In this document: positions 7,678-14,788 of the stretch, one piece after another
Position numbering within the stretch: the first letter of the stretch is position 1
Layout of the letters: every line of letters begins with the position of its first letter
Assembly (NCBI GenBank): GCA_002404095.1
Contig: DHJA01000085.1
Span: 63,570-93,738, forward strand
Origin: Planctomycetaceae bacterium UBA4732
Lineage (GTDB): Bacteria > Planctomycetota > Planctomycetia > Gemmatales > Gemmataceae
Length of the DNA: 30,169 bases
Reading direction: 5' to 3'
Notes under the pieces: model-generated
Database searches by the model: none
Told to the model about the DNA's origin: nothing
The model's input: the letters and a program-made list of their open reading frames with translations, nothing else
Made by a program: the position numbers and the translations under genes

Positions 7678-8295
7678 TTAAACCGCGAGCATTCCTTGTT
7701 TTTCCAGGTACTCCATCAGCTGCTGGGCGGCCTGCTGCGGCGATGTGGACGTGGCGTCGATGGTGATCTCCGCCTGGAGCGGCGCCTCATAAGGGTCGTC
7801 GATGCCGGTGAAGCCTTTGAGCTGGCCGGCGCGAGCCTTCTTATACAGCCCCTTGGGATCGCGCTGTTCGCAGGTTTCGATAGGCGTGGCGAGGTGGACT
7901 TCGATGAATGGAACCTTGGCCTCGACGTGCAGCGCGCGCACCACGTCGCGGTCCTTGCGATAGGGGCTGATAAAACTGGCCATGGTGAGGACGCCGGCGT
8001 CGGCGAACAATTTGGCGACCTCGCCGATGCGGCGGATATTTTCTTCACGGTCCGCGGCGGAGAAACCGAGGTTCTTGTTCAGGCCGGTGCGAATGTTGTC
8101 GCCGTCCAGAACGTAGGCCAGCCGGCCGCGTTGCATAAGGGCGTGTTCGAGCGTAAAGGCGATGGTACTCTTGCCGGAGCCGCTAAGCCCGGTGAACCAA
8201 AGGGTGGCGCCCTTCTGCTTGAGCAAAGCCGCCCGCTCGTCGCGTGTGACGTGCCCTTCGTGCCAGGTGATGTTTGTCGCTTTGTTCTCCGCCAT
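7678..8295 (-). CDS. cysC: Adenylylsulfate (APS) kinase
   Basis: A 205-residue APS kinase, which phosphorylates adenosine 5'-phosphosulfate to PAPS for sulfate activation. The P-loop is GLSGSGKST (36-44). Other family hallmarks are LDGDNIRTGLN, GFSAADREENIRR, FISPYRKDRD, DPKGLYKKAR and FTGIDDPYE. Length matches stand-alone CysC; there is no CysN/CysD fusion and no sulfurylase gene adjacent. The ATG at 8295 is set by AAGGAGC upstream; a longer in-frame start at 8382 would read through the probable promoter region. The PAPS may serve assimilation or sulfation of polysaccharides. Confidence 0.95.
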   Translation of the reverse strand: MAENKATNITWHEGHVTRDERAALLKQKGATLWFTGLSGSGKSTIAFTLEHALMQRGRLAYVLDGDNIRTGLNKNLGFSAADREENIRRIGEVAKLFADAGVLTMASFISPYRKDRDVVRALHVEAKVPFIEVHLATPIETCEQRDPKGLYKKARAGQLKGFTGIDDPYEAPLQAEITIDATSTSPQQAAQQLMEYLEKQGMLAV

Positions 8296-8388
8296 CCGAT
8301 CTTGCTCCTTGGCTTGCTGGTTTGGGCAGGTGGGCGAAGGGTTTTTGTATGGGCTGCGGCAAGATGATCCAGAGTCAACCATGACAAC

Positions 8389-8417
8389 TTGACGCTTTCC
8401 CGCGTCGGCCCTATCAT
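8389..8417 (+). promoter_or_regulatory. Sigma-70-type promoter of tRNA-Glu
   Basis: TTGACG (8389-8394), 17-bp spacer, TATCAT (8412-8417). Transcription would start near 8424, about 20 nt before the mature tRNA. This is the best canonical promoter in the window. Confidence 0.75.
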
Positions 8418-8443
8418 GCTGTTGCTGTCGGAGACGGCAGCGC

Positions 8444-8516
8444 GGCCCCGTCGTCTAGAGGCCCAGGACACAGCCCTTTCACGGCTGCGACACGGGTTCG
8501 AATCCCGTCGGGGTCA
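8444..8516 (+). tRNA. tRNA-Glu (anticodon UUC)
   Basis: 73-nt cloverleaf. The acceptor GGCCCCG pairs with CGGGGTC (one G-U). The anticodon stem CAGCC/GGCTG holds the loop CTTTCAC with anticodon TTC, and the T arm is ACGGG-TTCGAAT-CCCGT. The discriminator base is A and CCA is not encoded. The D-arm region GTCTAGAGGCCCAGGAC is typical of tRNA-Glu. Confidence 0.97.
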
Positions 8517-8612
8517 GTCGCGCGAAAATGGAACAGTACGCCCTCGCTTAGAGTCCTATCCCCCATTCAGCGGTTTTCCTCACCTGCCGCGCCCAACCAA
8601 GAGGAGAGCGTC

Positions 8613-8738
8613 ATGGAGCTGATGTATGATGACAGTCCGTGGTCGGAGGAGGAAATGGACCTTTTAGCGGAAGAAGCAGGGGAGCTTCTTGATAAGTATC
8701 GCGAGCCGACCTTCGACGAAAGTAAAGGAAGGGGTTAG
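8613..8738 (+). CDS. Small acidic protein, 41 aa, first gene of the toxin-antitoxin operon
   Basis: A 41-residue ORF (starts MELMYDD) with GAGGAG seven bases upstream of the ATG. It is strongly acidic and predicted helical (SEEEMDLLAEEAGELLDKY). The stop is four bases before the antitoxin ATG, and its last codons provide the AAGGAAGGGG ribosome site of that gene, so the two are translationally linked. I do not recognise a family. It may be an accessory or partial antitoxin. Confidence 0.6.
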   Translation: MELMYDDSPWSEEEMDLLAEEAGELLDKYREPTFDESKGRG

Positions 8739-8742
8739 CCTC

Positions 8743-9051
8743 ATGGCAACAATGACGGCTACTGTCCGCGCTGGAAGGCTCGAACTTCCTCAGCCCATCG
8801 ACCTACCGGACGGCACCGAAATCGAAATTCGGCTACCGGAACAGATGGCGTCGGACCCCAGCCAAGACGACGACGCCCCGATGACGCCCGACGAGATCGC
8901 CCGGACGCTTGCCGCGATGGAGAAGGTTGAACCATTGGAGATGTCTGACGAAGAACGAGCAGCATTGGAAGCGGATCGACTGGCCCGAAAGGAGTGGGAG
9001 AAAGCCCACTTCGAGGAACATGCTGAAAAGCTTCAGAGAATCTGGGAATGA
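8743..9051 (+). CDS. AbrB-like/DUF104-type antitoxin of a PIN toxin
   Basis: A 102-residue protein. The first about 32 residues (TATVRAGRLELPQPIDLPDG, then TEIEIRLPE) form a short beta-rich DNA-binding segment like AF2212/DUF104 and AbrB-type antitoxins. The remaining acidic helical tail probably wraps the toxin. The ATG at 8743 follows AAGGAAGGGG; a longer in-frame start at 8689 would overlap the small gene. The stop overlaps the toxin start as ATGA, the classic toxin-antitoxin arrangement. Autoregulation is expected from the family, but I cannot see an operator with confidence. Confidence 0.8.
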   Translation: MATMTATVRAGRLELPQPIDLPDGTEIEIRLPEQMASDPSQDDDAPMTPDEIARTLAAMEKVEPLEMSDEERAALEADRLARKEWEKAHFEEHAEKLQRIWE

Positions 9052-9455
9052 TTCGTTACCTGCTGGACACCGGCATCGCCGGCGATTTTCTCGACCGCCG
9101 ACATGGAGTTCATGATCGCGCCCGTGCCGAAGTTGCCCGAGGCAACCGCGTTGGAATTGCCCTACCAGTCCTGGCCGAACTGGCTTATGGGATCGAGTGG
9201 AGCGCATCGCGCGACCGAAACATGCAACGGTTGCGGCTTGCTTTAGCCACATGGACCGTGTGGCCGTTTGACCATAAAGCGGCGTTCGAGTATGGGCGCA
9301 TCACTGCGGAATTACGGCGGATCGGTCGCCCTATGCAAGTCATAGATGTGATGATCGCCGCGACTGCCTTTACCCTGGGTAAATGTACGGTGGTCAGCAG
9401 AGACAGCGACCTTTTCGCTATACCGCGCCTGAACGTCGAAAACTGGGCCAACTGA
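9048..9455 (+). CDS. VapC-like PIN-domain ribonuclease toxin
   Basis: A 135-residue PIN-domain protein, a metal-dependent RNase that in VapC toxins cleaves tRNA or rRNA. Acidic catalytic residues are in their usual places: Asp7 (YLLDTG), Glu44 (LAELAYG), Asp100 (QVIDVMIAA) and Asp119/Asp121 (SRDSDLF). Length fits VapC. The start overlaps the antitoxin stop by four bases, so synthesis is coupled. All catalytic residues are intact, so it should be active. The RNA target is unknown. Confidence 0.9.
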   Translation: MIRYLLDTGIAGDFLDRRHGVHDRARAEVARGNRVGIALPVLAELAYGIEWSASRDRNMQRLRLALATWTVWPFDHKAAFEYGRITAELRRIGRPMQVIDVMIAATAFTLGKCTVVSRDSDLFAIPRLNVENWAN

Positions 9456-9475
9456 TCGAACCATTTCAGTCCGCC

Positions 9476-9503
9476 TTGATTCCCCCAAGGGTCGGAGTAT
9501 AGT
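9476..9503 (+). promoter_or_regulatory. Sigma-70-like promoter of the rsmH operon
   Basis: TTGATT (9476-9481), 16-bp spacer, TATAGT (9498-9503). The predicted start near 9510 would leave only a few bases before GGAGGAG (9513-9519) and the leader ORF at 9521. Confidence 0.55.
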
Positions 9504-9520
9504 TAGTTCCACGGAGGAGC

Positions 9521-9571
9521 ATGGAACGCTCCAAATGCTGCATCTCGTACTACCTCGCGTTTATCCTCTGA
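9521..9571 (+). CDS. Possible 16-aa leader peptide upstream of rsmH
   Basis: Sixteen-codon ORF (peptide MERSKCCISYYLAFIL) with GGAGGAG directly upstream and a TGA eight bases before the rsmH ATG at 9580. The strong ribosome site fits this ORF better than either rsmH start: it is 15 bases from the in-frame ATG at 9535 and about 60 from 9580. Reinitiation or coupling to rsmH is an inference. It could also be chance. Confidence 0.35.
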   Translation: MERSKCCISYYLAFIL

Positions 9572-9579
9572 CTTGCACC

Positions 9580-10557
9580 ATGAACAGCCAGCCTCCCGGC
9601 GGCGAACCGCGTCACCTATCGGTCCTGCCGGCCGAAGTGATGGCCGCCCTCGATCCGCAACCCGGACAAGTGTTCGTTGACGCAACGGTCGGCGCCGGCG
9701 GACATTCGCGTCTGCTGGCCGAACGATTGGGGCCGACCGGCCGCCTGATCGGCATGGACCGCGACGCCACCATGCTGGCCCTGGCCGCCTCGCGGCTCGA
9801 AGGGCTGCCGGTGACGCTGCTGCAAGGCAACTTCGACGAGTTGCCAGACGCACTCGCCCGGCTCGGCGTGACGGCGGTGGACGGCGTGTTGGCCGACCTC
9901 GGCGTCTGCTCCGACCAACTGGACGCGGCCGAGCGCGGTTTCAGCTTCGGCCAATCGGCCCCGCTGGACATGCGGCTTGACGCCGACGACGGTGAGACGG
10001 CCGCGCAACTACTGCGGCGCCTCAGTGAACGCGAGTTGGCGGACCTCATTTGGACGTATGGCGAAGAGCGCTTCAGCCGCCGCATCGCCCGCCGGATCGT
10101 CGAAACGCGGCGGGCCTCGCCGCTTGAGACGACAGACCAGCTGGCCGAGTTGGTGCGGCGTTGTGTGCCACGGCCGCCGCGCAAGGGCGCCTGGAAGAAG
10201 GCGCCTATCGACCCCGCGACGCGCACGTTCCAGGCGCTGCGGATCGCGGTGAACGACGAATTGGGCGCCCTGGAACGCCTGCTGGTCGCACTGCCGGAGT
10301 GCTTGCGGCCGGGCGGGAGGGCGGCCCTGATCAGCTTCCACTCGTTGGAAGATCGGCGCGTCAAGCAGGCTTTCCGCGATCGGACGCGCTGGCAAGAGTT
10401 GACGCGCAAACCGGTGCAAGCCGGCGAGGAAGAAGTCGCCCGCAACCCACGCGCCCGCAGCGCCAAGTTGCGGGCGGCGATTCGCCCCGACCCGCGGGCG
10501 AATGAGACGACCCAGGACGGGCACGTGGGCTGGAGGAGATCCCGCCCGCGGACCTAG
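9580..10557 (+). CDS. rsmH: 16S rRNA (cytosine(1402)-N4)-methyltransferase
   Basis: A 325-residue RsmH (MraW), the SAM-dependent enzyme that N4-methylates C1402 of 16S rRNA in the decoding centre. Family signatures in order: HLSVLPAEV, SAM site DATVGAGGHS, IGMDRD, ADLGVCSDQLD (normally DLGVSS), RGFSF, PLDMR, FQALRIAVNDEL and ISFHSLEDRRVK. The start at 9580 fits the family N-terminus. An in-frame ATG at 9535 is possible. rsmH normally sits in the division/cell-wall cluster after mraZ and before ftsL. Here no ftsL or ftsI follows; instead a LysM protein carrying an MraZ domain lies 47 bp downstream. Confidence 0.96.
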   Translation: MNSQPPGGEPRHLSVLPAEVMAALDPQPGQVFVDATVGAGGHSRLLAERLGPTGRLIGMDRDATMLALAASRLEGLPVTLLQGNFDELPDALARLGVTAVDGVLADLGVCSDQLDAAERGFSFGQSAPLDMRLDADDGETAAQLLRRLSERELADLIWTYGEERFSRRIARRIVETRRASPLETTDQLAELVRRCVPRPPRKGAWKKAPIDPATRTFQALRIAVNDELGALERLLVALPECLRPGGRAALISFHSLEDRRVKQAFRDRTRWQELTRKPVQAGEEEVARNPRARSAKLRAAIRPDPRANETTQDGHVGWRRSRPRT

Positions 10558-10604
10558 CACGGGCGGCCGCTGCGCCGCCCCTTCTCGCAAGAGGAGCATG
10601 GAAG

Positions 10605-11906
10605 GTGACGCGCAAAAGCCAATACGGATGGATGGTGATGGGCGGCATTCTCTGCCTGTGCGGCGGAGTGGTCGCATTGAAAGTACGCGAGGGCAACCCG
10701 GCCGTGGCCCAGGCCGAACCGCCGCGACCAATAGCGGACGTGGCGGCCGAACCGCCGCCCTCGAAAGTCATTTACGTCGAAGCACCGACGCCCGTCGAGA
10801 TGAAGCCGTTAGACGACCCGGCTCGGGTGTTGCCTCCGATTGCCGGCAGTGAAGCTTCGGCCAAGGAGCCTGCGATCCCTTCGGCTGATTTAACGCCGGC
10901 GCTCCTGCAGGGGCCGCCGCCTCTAAGCGAACCGCCTCCGCCTCCGGCGCCCGCCCCGCCCGTCGCGGCCGCTGTTGAGCCCGCGCCGCCTTCGGTGGTT
11001 GAGACGTCGGTAAAGCACGATCCGAAGCTGGCGGACAAGACGCCGGAAATGCCGCCGGCCCCGCCCGGTTCCATCGAGCCGCCGCTGCCGTCCCTCGGCG
11101 CAGCGTCTCCCCAATGGAATGAGCCGACGGCGCCTGCCCCGAGGCCCACGGCCCGGATCGAATCGCCGAAGGCCGCGGCGCCGGCCGTCGTCGTCCAGGT
11201 CAGCCAGGTCGGTGAGCCGCCGCTCGCCGGAATGGGACCGATCCAGTCGTATCAAGTGCGCACGGCCGGCGAGACGATGCGCGACATCGCCCGCCGCACC
11301 CTCGGCGCCGGCGAACGTTGGACCGACGTTTACAAACTCAACCCCAGTATCCATCCCGAAGATTCGCTAACGGCCGGCACGGTTGTGCATCTGCCGTCCG
11401 ACGCCTGTATGCCGGCCGACGAACTCGCCGGTCTCAAGCCGCTGCCGGCCATGCGTCCCAAGACGGCGACGACCAAGCCGAAAGCGGTTATGGCGTTGAC
11501 CGGGACGTATCCGTGCAACATCGACGACAAACGCGGCATCACATTGCCGCGCGCCGTCCGCGACCAGTTCGGTGACGCAGAGGTGGTGCTGGTATCGCCC
11601 GGCCCCGATCAGTGCCTATGGCTGACCGACCCGGCCCATCAGGAGCGCTTGGCGGAGCGGTTGGAGCATTCGCCGGCCCGCGAAGTGGATGTGCGCGTGT
11701 TCAAGCGGCTGTACTACGCTCAGACGGAAAAGGCGCCGGTCGGCGCGGAAGGCCGGGTCGCCGTCTCCGACCGTCTGACGGCCTTCGCCGGCCTGAGCCA
11801 GGAGGTGGTGTTGGTCGGCATCGACGACCACTTCGAGATTTGGGACGCGGCGCGCTGGAAGCAGTATACCCAGCTCAAGAGCGTCGTCGCCCCCGGCTCG
11901 GAGTGA
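10605..11906 (+). CDS. Membrane-anchored proline-rich LysM protein with C-terminal MraZ domain
   Basis: A 433-residue protein with three parts. Residues about 7-25 form one hydrophobic segment (WMVMGGILCLCGGVVAL) after a basic N-terminus. Residues 30-210 are low-complexity Pro/Ala. Residues about 213-265 are a LysM domain (SYQVRTAGETMRDIARRTLG). Residues 296-425 match MraZ: swapped-hairpin AbrB units around NIDDKRGITLPRAVRDQF and GAEGRVAVSDRLTAFAG, and the tail EVVLVGIDDHFEIWDAARW. The first unit has D-x-K-R-G where MraZ normally has D-x-K-G-R. The start is GTG at 10605 with GAGGAG eight bases upstream. An internal ATG at 11490 could yield a 138-residue protein, the usual MraZ size. MraZ is normally a cytoplasmic DNA-binding repressor encoded beside rsmH, so topology is a puzzle. 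Confidence 0.85.
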   Translation: MTRKSQYGWMVMGGILCLCGGVVALKVREGNPAVAQAEPPRPIADVAAEPPPSKVIYVEAPTPVEMKPLDDPARVLPPIAGSEASAKEPAIPSADLTPALLQGPPPLSEPPPPPAPAPPVAAAVEPAPPSVVETSVKHDPKLADKTPEMPPAPPGSIEPPLPSLGAASPQWNEPTAPAPRPTARIESPKAAAPAVVVQVSQVGEPPLAGMGPIQSYQVRTAGETMRDIARRTLGAGERWTDVYKLNPSIHPEDSLTAGTVVHLPSDACMPADELAGLKPLPAMRPKTATTKPKAVMALTGTYPCNIDDKRGITLPRAVRDQFGDAEVVLVSPGPDQCLWLTDPAHQERLAERLEHSPAREVDVRVFKRLYYAQTEKAPVGAEGRVAVSDRLTAFAGLSQEVVLVGIDDHFEIWDAARWKQYTQLKSVVAPGSE

Positions 11907-11938
11907 GACGTTACAGTATCTGGAATGGAGGACGCGGA

Positions 11939-13528
11939 ATGAAAGACAAGAGGACAATCTTTCGCTCGTTAGGCGCTTTTGTTCCACGTTCTCCGTTCTT
12001 GGCATGGAGGTCGATGATGCCAGAAAATAGGTTAGGCATGATCGTATGCGGGGCGTTTTTGGGCCTGGTCGCAGCCGTGGTCGTAGCAAAGGTGCGCGAA
12101 CCAGCGGCCGACGCGACGAAGCCGGATAAAGCGCTTGTCGCCGCGGCCGCCGAGGTTCCGGCGCCCCAGACGGAACCGGCGCCAAAGTCGCCCTTGCAGC
12201 CGGAAAATGTGTCCGGACTTCCTTCTCCCATGCCTAAAATGGTATCCATCGTCATTCCAGAGCCGAACGTCTCTACCCCGCCGCATCCGGCCGATGTACC
12301 TTCTAACGGCCTGGCCCTGACACCGCCTTCTCAGGAATCGCCGGCTCCGAAGTTCACTTTAAACGATCTCCCCGCGCCTCCAGGCGGGTTCACGCCGGCC
12401 GGCGCGACCGTACCCTTGCCAAGCGACCCCCCGGCACCGTCCGCGCCCCCTAAACCGGCGGCCGAGCCAATGGGATCTCCACCTCCCCCGCCTCCGCCAG
12501 GTCCGACGCTCGAACCGCCCCCCCCGCCGCCGCCGGCCGGTGCGTCCGCCGTGCCGGCAGAGCCTGCACCTTTGCCGCTGCCGATGCCGAATGAAGAGGA
12601 TAAGAAAAAGAACGCCGACGCCAAGGAGAAGGATCACTCCAAGGACGAGAAAGAAATTAAGAAGCCAGAAGGGGCAAAACCGGAGAACGACGCCCCGCCG
12701 CTTTTTCCTCCTAATAACAGTGGTATCGAGCCGCCCCCTCCCCCCCCGCCCGCGCCAACGGCCGAAAACAAGGGAAGTGAGCCGCCAGCCGTCGTGAAGA
12801 TTCAGCCGCTCTCGCCTTCACTCGTTCCGGCGCCGTCAGAACAGAAACCCATCAAGAATGAACCACCGGTCATTGAACCTTCGCCGCCAAAAGCGCCTAG
12901 CAACGTAATCATAATCCCGCCATCCGCCGAACCGCCGCCGATTGCCCAGACGCCGGCCCCCCGCGCTGTCGCCCCGACGGCGCCGAGCGGCACTCCTTTG
13001 GTGGACAGTTGGGACGAACGCACCTACGTCGCCAGGCCCGGCGACACCTTCGCGGCCATCAGCCAGAGCGAGTATAAAACGGAGGATTACGCCAAGGCAC
13101 TGCAGATGTATAACCGCAACCACCCGCGCGCCGGCGATGCCATGCGCCGCGACGGCACGATGTCTCCTGGCGACCGGATTTACCTCCCGCCAAGCCCCGT
13201 CTTGGAAAGAAGGCACGCTGATGTGATCGTGCGGTCAAAGCCGAAACCGGTGACTGCCGGCTCTGTCGGCGGCGACGGCTTCGGCAGTACGGTGCAGGCG
13301 GAGTTTCACACTCCGGTCAGCCGGCCGGCGAACCCGACCTATAAGGTCCAGGGCCGTGGCGAGACTCTGTTTCAGATCGCCGCCCAACAACTGCATGACG
13401 GAAACCGTTGGGGCGAAATCGCGACTTTGAATCCCCGGGCGCCCACGGACGGCGGCGTTCTGGGAGGGACGATCCTCCAGATGCCGGCGGCGTCCACCAG
13501 CGCTCCGCCGCCTGTTCCTGGTTCCTGA
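11939..13528 (+). CDS. Membrane-anchored proline-rich protein with two LysM domains
   Basis: A 529-residue paralogue of the preceding gene. One hydrophobic segment (MIVCGAFLGLVAAVVV, then AKVRE) matches the upstream protein's anchor. A long Pro-rich region follows with polyproline runs and a charged patch (EEDKKKNADAKEKDHSKDEK). Two LysM units come last: YVARPGDTFAAISQSEY and YKVQGRGETLFQIAAQQL. It is probably anchored in the inner membrane and binds peptidoglycan or another glycan. Two starts have good sites: ATG 11939 (GGAGG, seven bases) and ATG 12014/12017 (GGAGG, three or six bases). The later one aligns better with the paralogue. It lacks an MraZ domain. It is 32 bp downstream in the same operon. 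Confidence 0.85.
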   Translation: MKDKRTIFRSLGAFVPRSPFLAWRSMMPENRLGMIVCGAFLGLVAAVVVAKVREPAADATKPDKALVAAAAEVPAPQTEPAPKSPLQPENVSGLPSPMPKMVSIVIPEPNVSTPPHPADVPSNGLALTPPSQESPAPKFTLNDLPAPPGGFTPAGATVPLPSDPPAPSAPPKPAAEPMGSPPPPPPPGPTLEPPPPPPPAGASAVPAEPAPLPLPMPNEEDKKKNADAKEKDHSKDEKEIKKPEGAKPENDAPPLFPPNNSGIEPPPPPPPAPTAENKGSEPPAVVKIQPLSPSLVPAPSEQKPIKNEPPVIEPSPPKAPSNVIIIPPSAEPPPIAQTPAPRAVAPTAPSGTPLVDSWDERTYVARPGDTFAAISQSEYKTEDYAKALQMYNRNHPRAGDAMRRDGTMSPGDRIYLPPSPVLERRHADVIVRSKPKPVTAGSVGGDGFGSTVQAEFHTPVSRPANPTYKVQGRGETLFQIAAQQLHDGNRWGEIATLNPRAPTDGGVLGGTILQMPAASTSAPPPVPGS

Positions 13529-13563
13529 GCGCGCCGCCCTCTCCTTGCTGGCGTACAAGGGAA

Positions 13564-13998
13564 TCAGTACGCATCCATCATGTGTTCGCCGCCGTGGGCT
13601 GGATTGCCGATGAGACGCTGGCTCTTCGGATCGACCACGAAATCGAGCATTTCCAGCGGCACTTGCCCGATCAACACTGGGCAATTGTCTGGAACCTCGC
13701 CCACATCGCCGTTGTACTCGCGTCCCTGTATGATCAGCCGCACCGCTTCGTAAATCGGAAAATCGACCAGCCCGCCGCAGGTGTTGGCCTGACGAGTCCG
13801 GTAGGACTTTAGACCGAGTTGGGCGATCAGCCGCCGAGGCATCATGAGATACGTTGCGCCAGTGTCCACCAGCGCGTCCGAGACTTCCACCGATCTGACG
13901 GCCTCCTCGCTGATTAAGCCCTTTCTCGCCTCGAACAAGTCCGGTAAATTGATGATTTTCGCAGTCACGAGTACTTTGCCCATTGTGGACGTCTCCAT
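13564..13998 (-). CDS. Retropepsin-like clan AA aspartic protease
   Basis: A 144-residue single-domain aspartic protease fold. The catalytic motif is DTGAT at residues 45-49 (ALVDTGATYLMMP), and a C-terminal VLIGQVPLEMLDFVVDP matches the hydrophobic-Gly flap-support motif of retroviral-type proteases. It would act as a homodimer, since one domain supplies one Asp. There is no signal peptide, so it is probably cytoplasmic. The ATG at 13998 is set by GGAGGGAAGG upstream; an in-frame start at 14046 would extend it by 16 residues. Such small proteins are frequent but uncharacterised in planctomycetes. No substrate is apparent. Confidence 0.8.
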   Translation of the reverse strand: METSTMGKVLVTAKIINLPDLFEARKGLISEEAVRSVEVSDALVDTGATYLMMPRRLIAQLGLKSYRTRQANTCGGLVDFPIYEAVRLIIQGREYNGDVGEVPDNCPVLIGQVPLEMLDFVVDPKSQRLIGNPAHGGEHMMDAY

Positions 13999-14069
13999 GA
14001 TCCTTCCCTCCTTCGGTAATTTGTAGTCCGCAGGTGTGAATACCATTCATCGTATCTCGCTGCGGCGCC

Positions 14070-14099
14070 CTGTCAAACACCGCTTGCCGCGCCTAGAAT
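14070..14099 (+). promoter_or_regulatory. Possible promoter of the repeat-protein gene
   Basis: CTGTCA (14070-14075), 18-bp spacer, TAGAAT (14094-14099), in the divergent region and 45 bp before the ATG at 14145. Confidence 0.4.
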
Positions 14100-14144
14100 G
14101 AGGTTTGGAACCCAGCGCATATTCATGCAACAGGAGGTCGAAGT

Positions 14145-14597
14145 ATGTCCCGCTCCTCTTGGCTCTGTGGAACGCTGCTCGCGGCGGCCCTCGTCCTCGG
14201 CCTGACCGCCGGACGCTCCGCCGCGGATACGGTCTTCGTCGGGCCGCCGCCGCCGACCAGCTGCGCCGCTCCGCCGGCCGTCGCCTATTATGCCGCCCCG
14301 AGCGTCTCTTATTATGCCGCGCCGGCCGTATCGTACTACGCCGCTCCCGCCGTTGCCTATTATGCCCCACCAACCGTCTCTTATTACGCCGCGGCGCCCC
14401 CGGTCAGCTATTACGCCGCCCCGGACCCTGTCGCGGTAACGACCGTTCGCCGTGGCATCCTGCCCCGTCGAGAGATCGTCACCACGCGCTACTACGCTTC
14501 CGCACCGGCGCCTGTCGTGACCTACGCTCCGGCCCCGGTCGTCGTGACGCGGCCGCGCGTCGCCGCCTACTACAGCCCGGTCTACCTCTACCCGTGA
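14145..14597 (+). CDS. Secreted Tyr-Tyr-Ala-Pro repeat protein
   Basis: A 150-residue protein with a clear Sec signal peptide (basic start, LLAAALVLGLTAG core, cleavage near RSAAD, about residue 27). The mature part has about six units of the form (A/S)-V-x-YYAAP between residues 43 and 97. A variable basic patch (TTVRRGILPRREIV) and further YY/AP pairs follow, ending VYLYP. There is no catalytic motif. Tyr/Ala/Pro-rich secreted proteins of this kind occur in planctomycetes, and an envelope-structural or cross-linkable role is plausible but unproven. AGGAGG lies upstream of the ATG. A hairpin terminator follows. Confidence 0.85.
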   Translation: MSRSSWLCGTLLAAALVLGLTAGRSAADTVFVGPPPPTSCAAPPAVAYYAAPSVSYYAAPAVSYYAAPAVAYYAPPTVSYYAAAPPVSYYAAPDPVAVTTVRRGILPRREIVTTRYYASAPAPVVTYAPAPVVVTRPRVAAYYSPVYLYP

Positions 14598-14618
14598 GGT
14601 CGACCGATCGTCGCAACC

Positions 14619-14658
14619 GCAAGCCCCCGGTCCCGTCACGCGGACGCCGGGGGCTTGC
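14619..14658 (+). terminator. Hairpin terminator after the repeat-protein gene
   Basis: Perfect 12-bp GC-rich arms (14619-14630 GCAAGCCCCCGG and 14647-14658) with a 16-nt loop, 22 bp after the stop codon. Only a short T-rich tail (GTCGTTTA) follows. It is unrelated to the repeated palindrome families. Confidence 0.65.
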
Positions 14659-14788
14659 GTCGTTTAGAGCGCTTTCCGCCGACGGAGAGAAGCCGCTCCC
14701 CCCTTGTGTCGGATCGGCGTAAACGATATACGGCCCTTCGGAAAAAGCATGCGCTTTCAGCGCGGGCGCTGTTTTCCGGAGGCAACGA

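Noticed and set aside
8444..9520. Island integrated at tRNA-Glu carrying the toxin-antitoxin genes
   Set aside because: I found no repeat of the tRNA 3' end downstream and no integrase gene, so nothing beyond adjacency supports it.
13235..14080. 281-residue minus-strand ORF overlapping the retropepsin-like gene in another frame
   Set aside because: The retropepsin frame carries DTGAT and a ribosome site; this frame is arginine/serine-rich noise.
14270..14440. CRISPR-like array in the short repeats
   Set aside because: The repeats are in-frame codons for YYAAP units with no spacer structure, inside a gene with signal peptide and ribosome site. No cas gene is present in the window.
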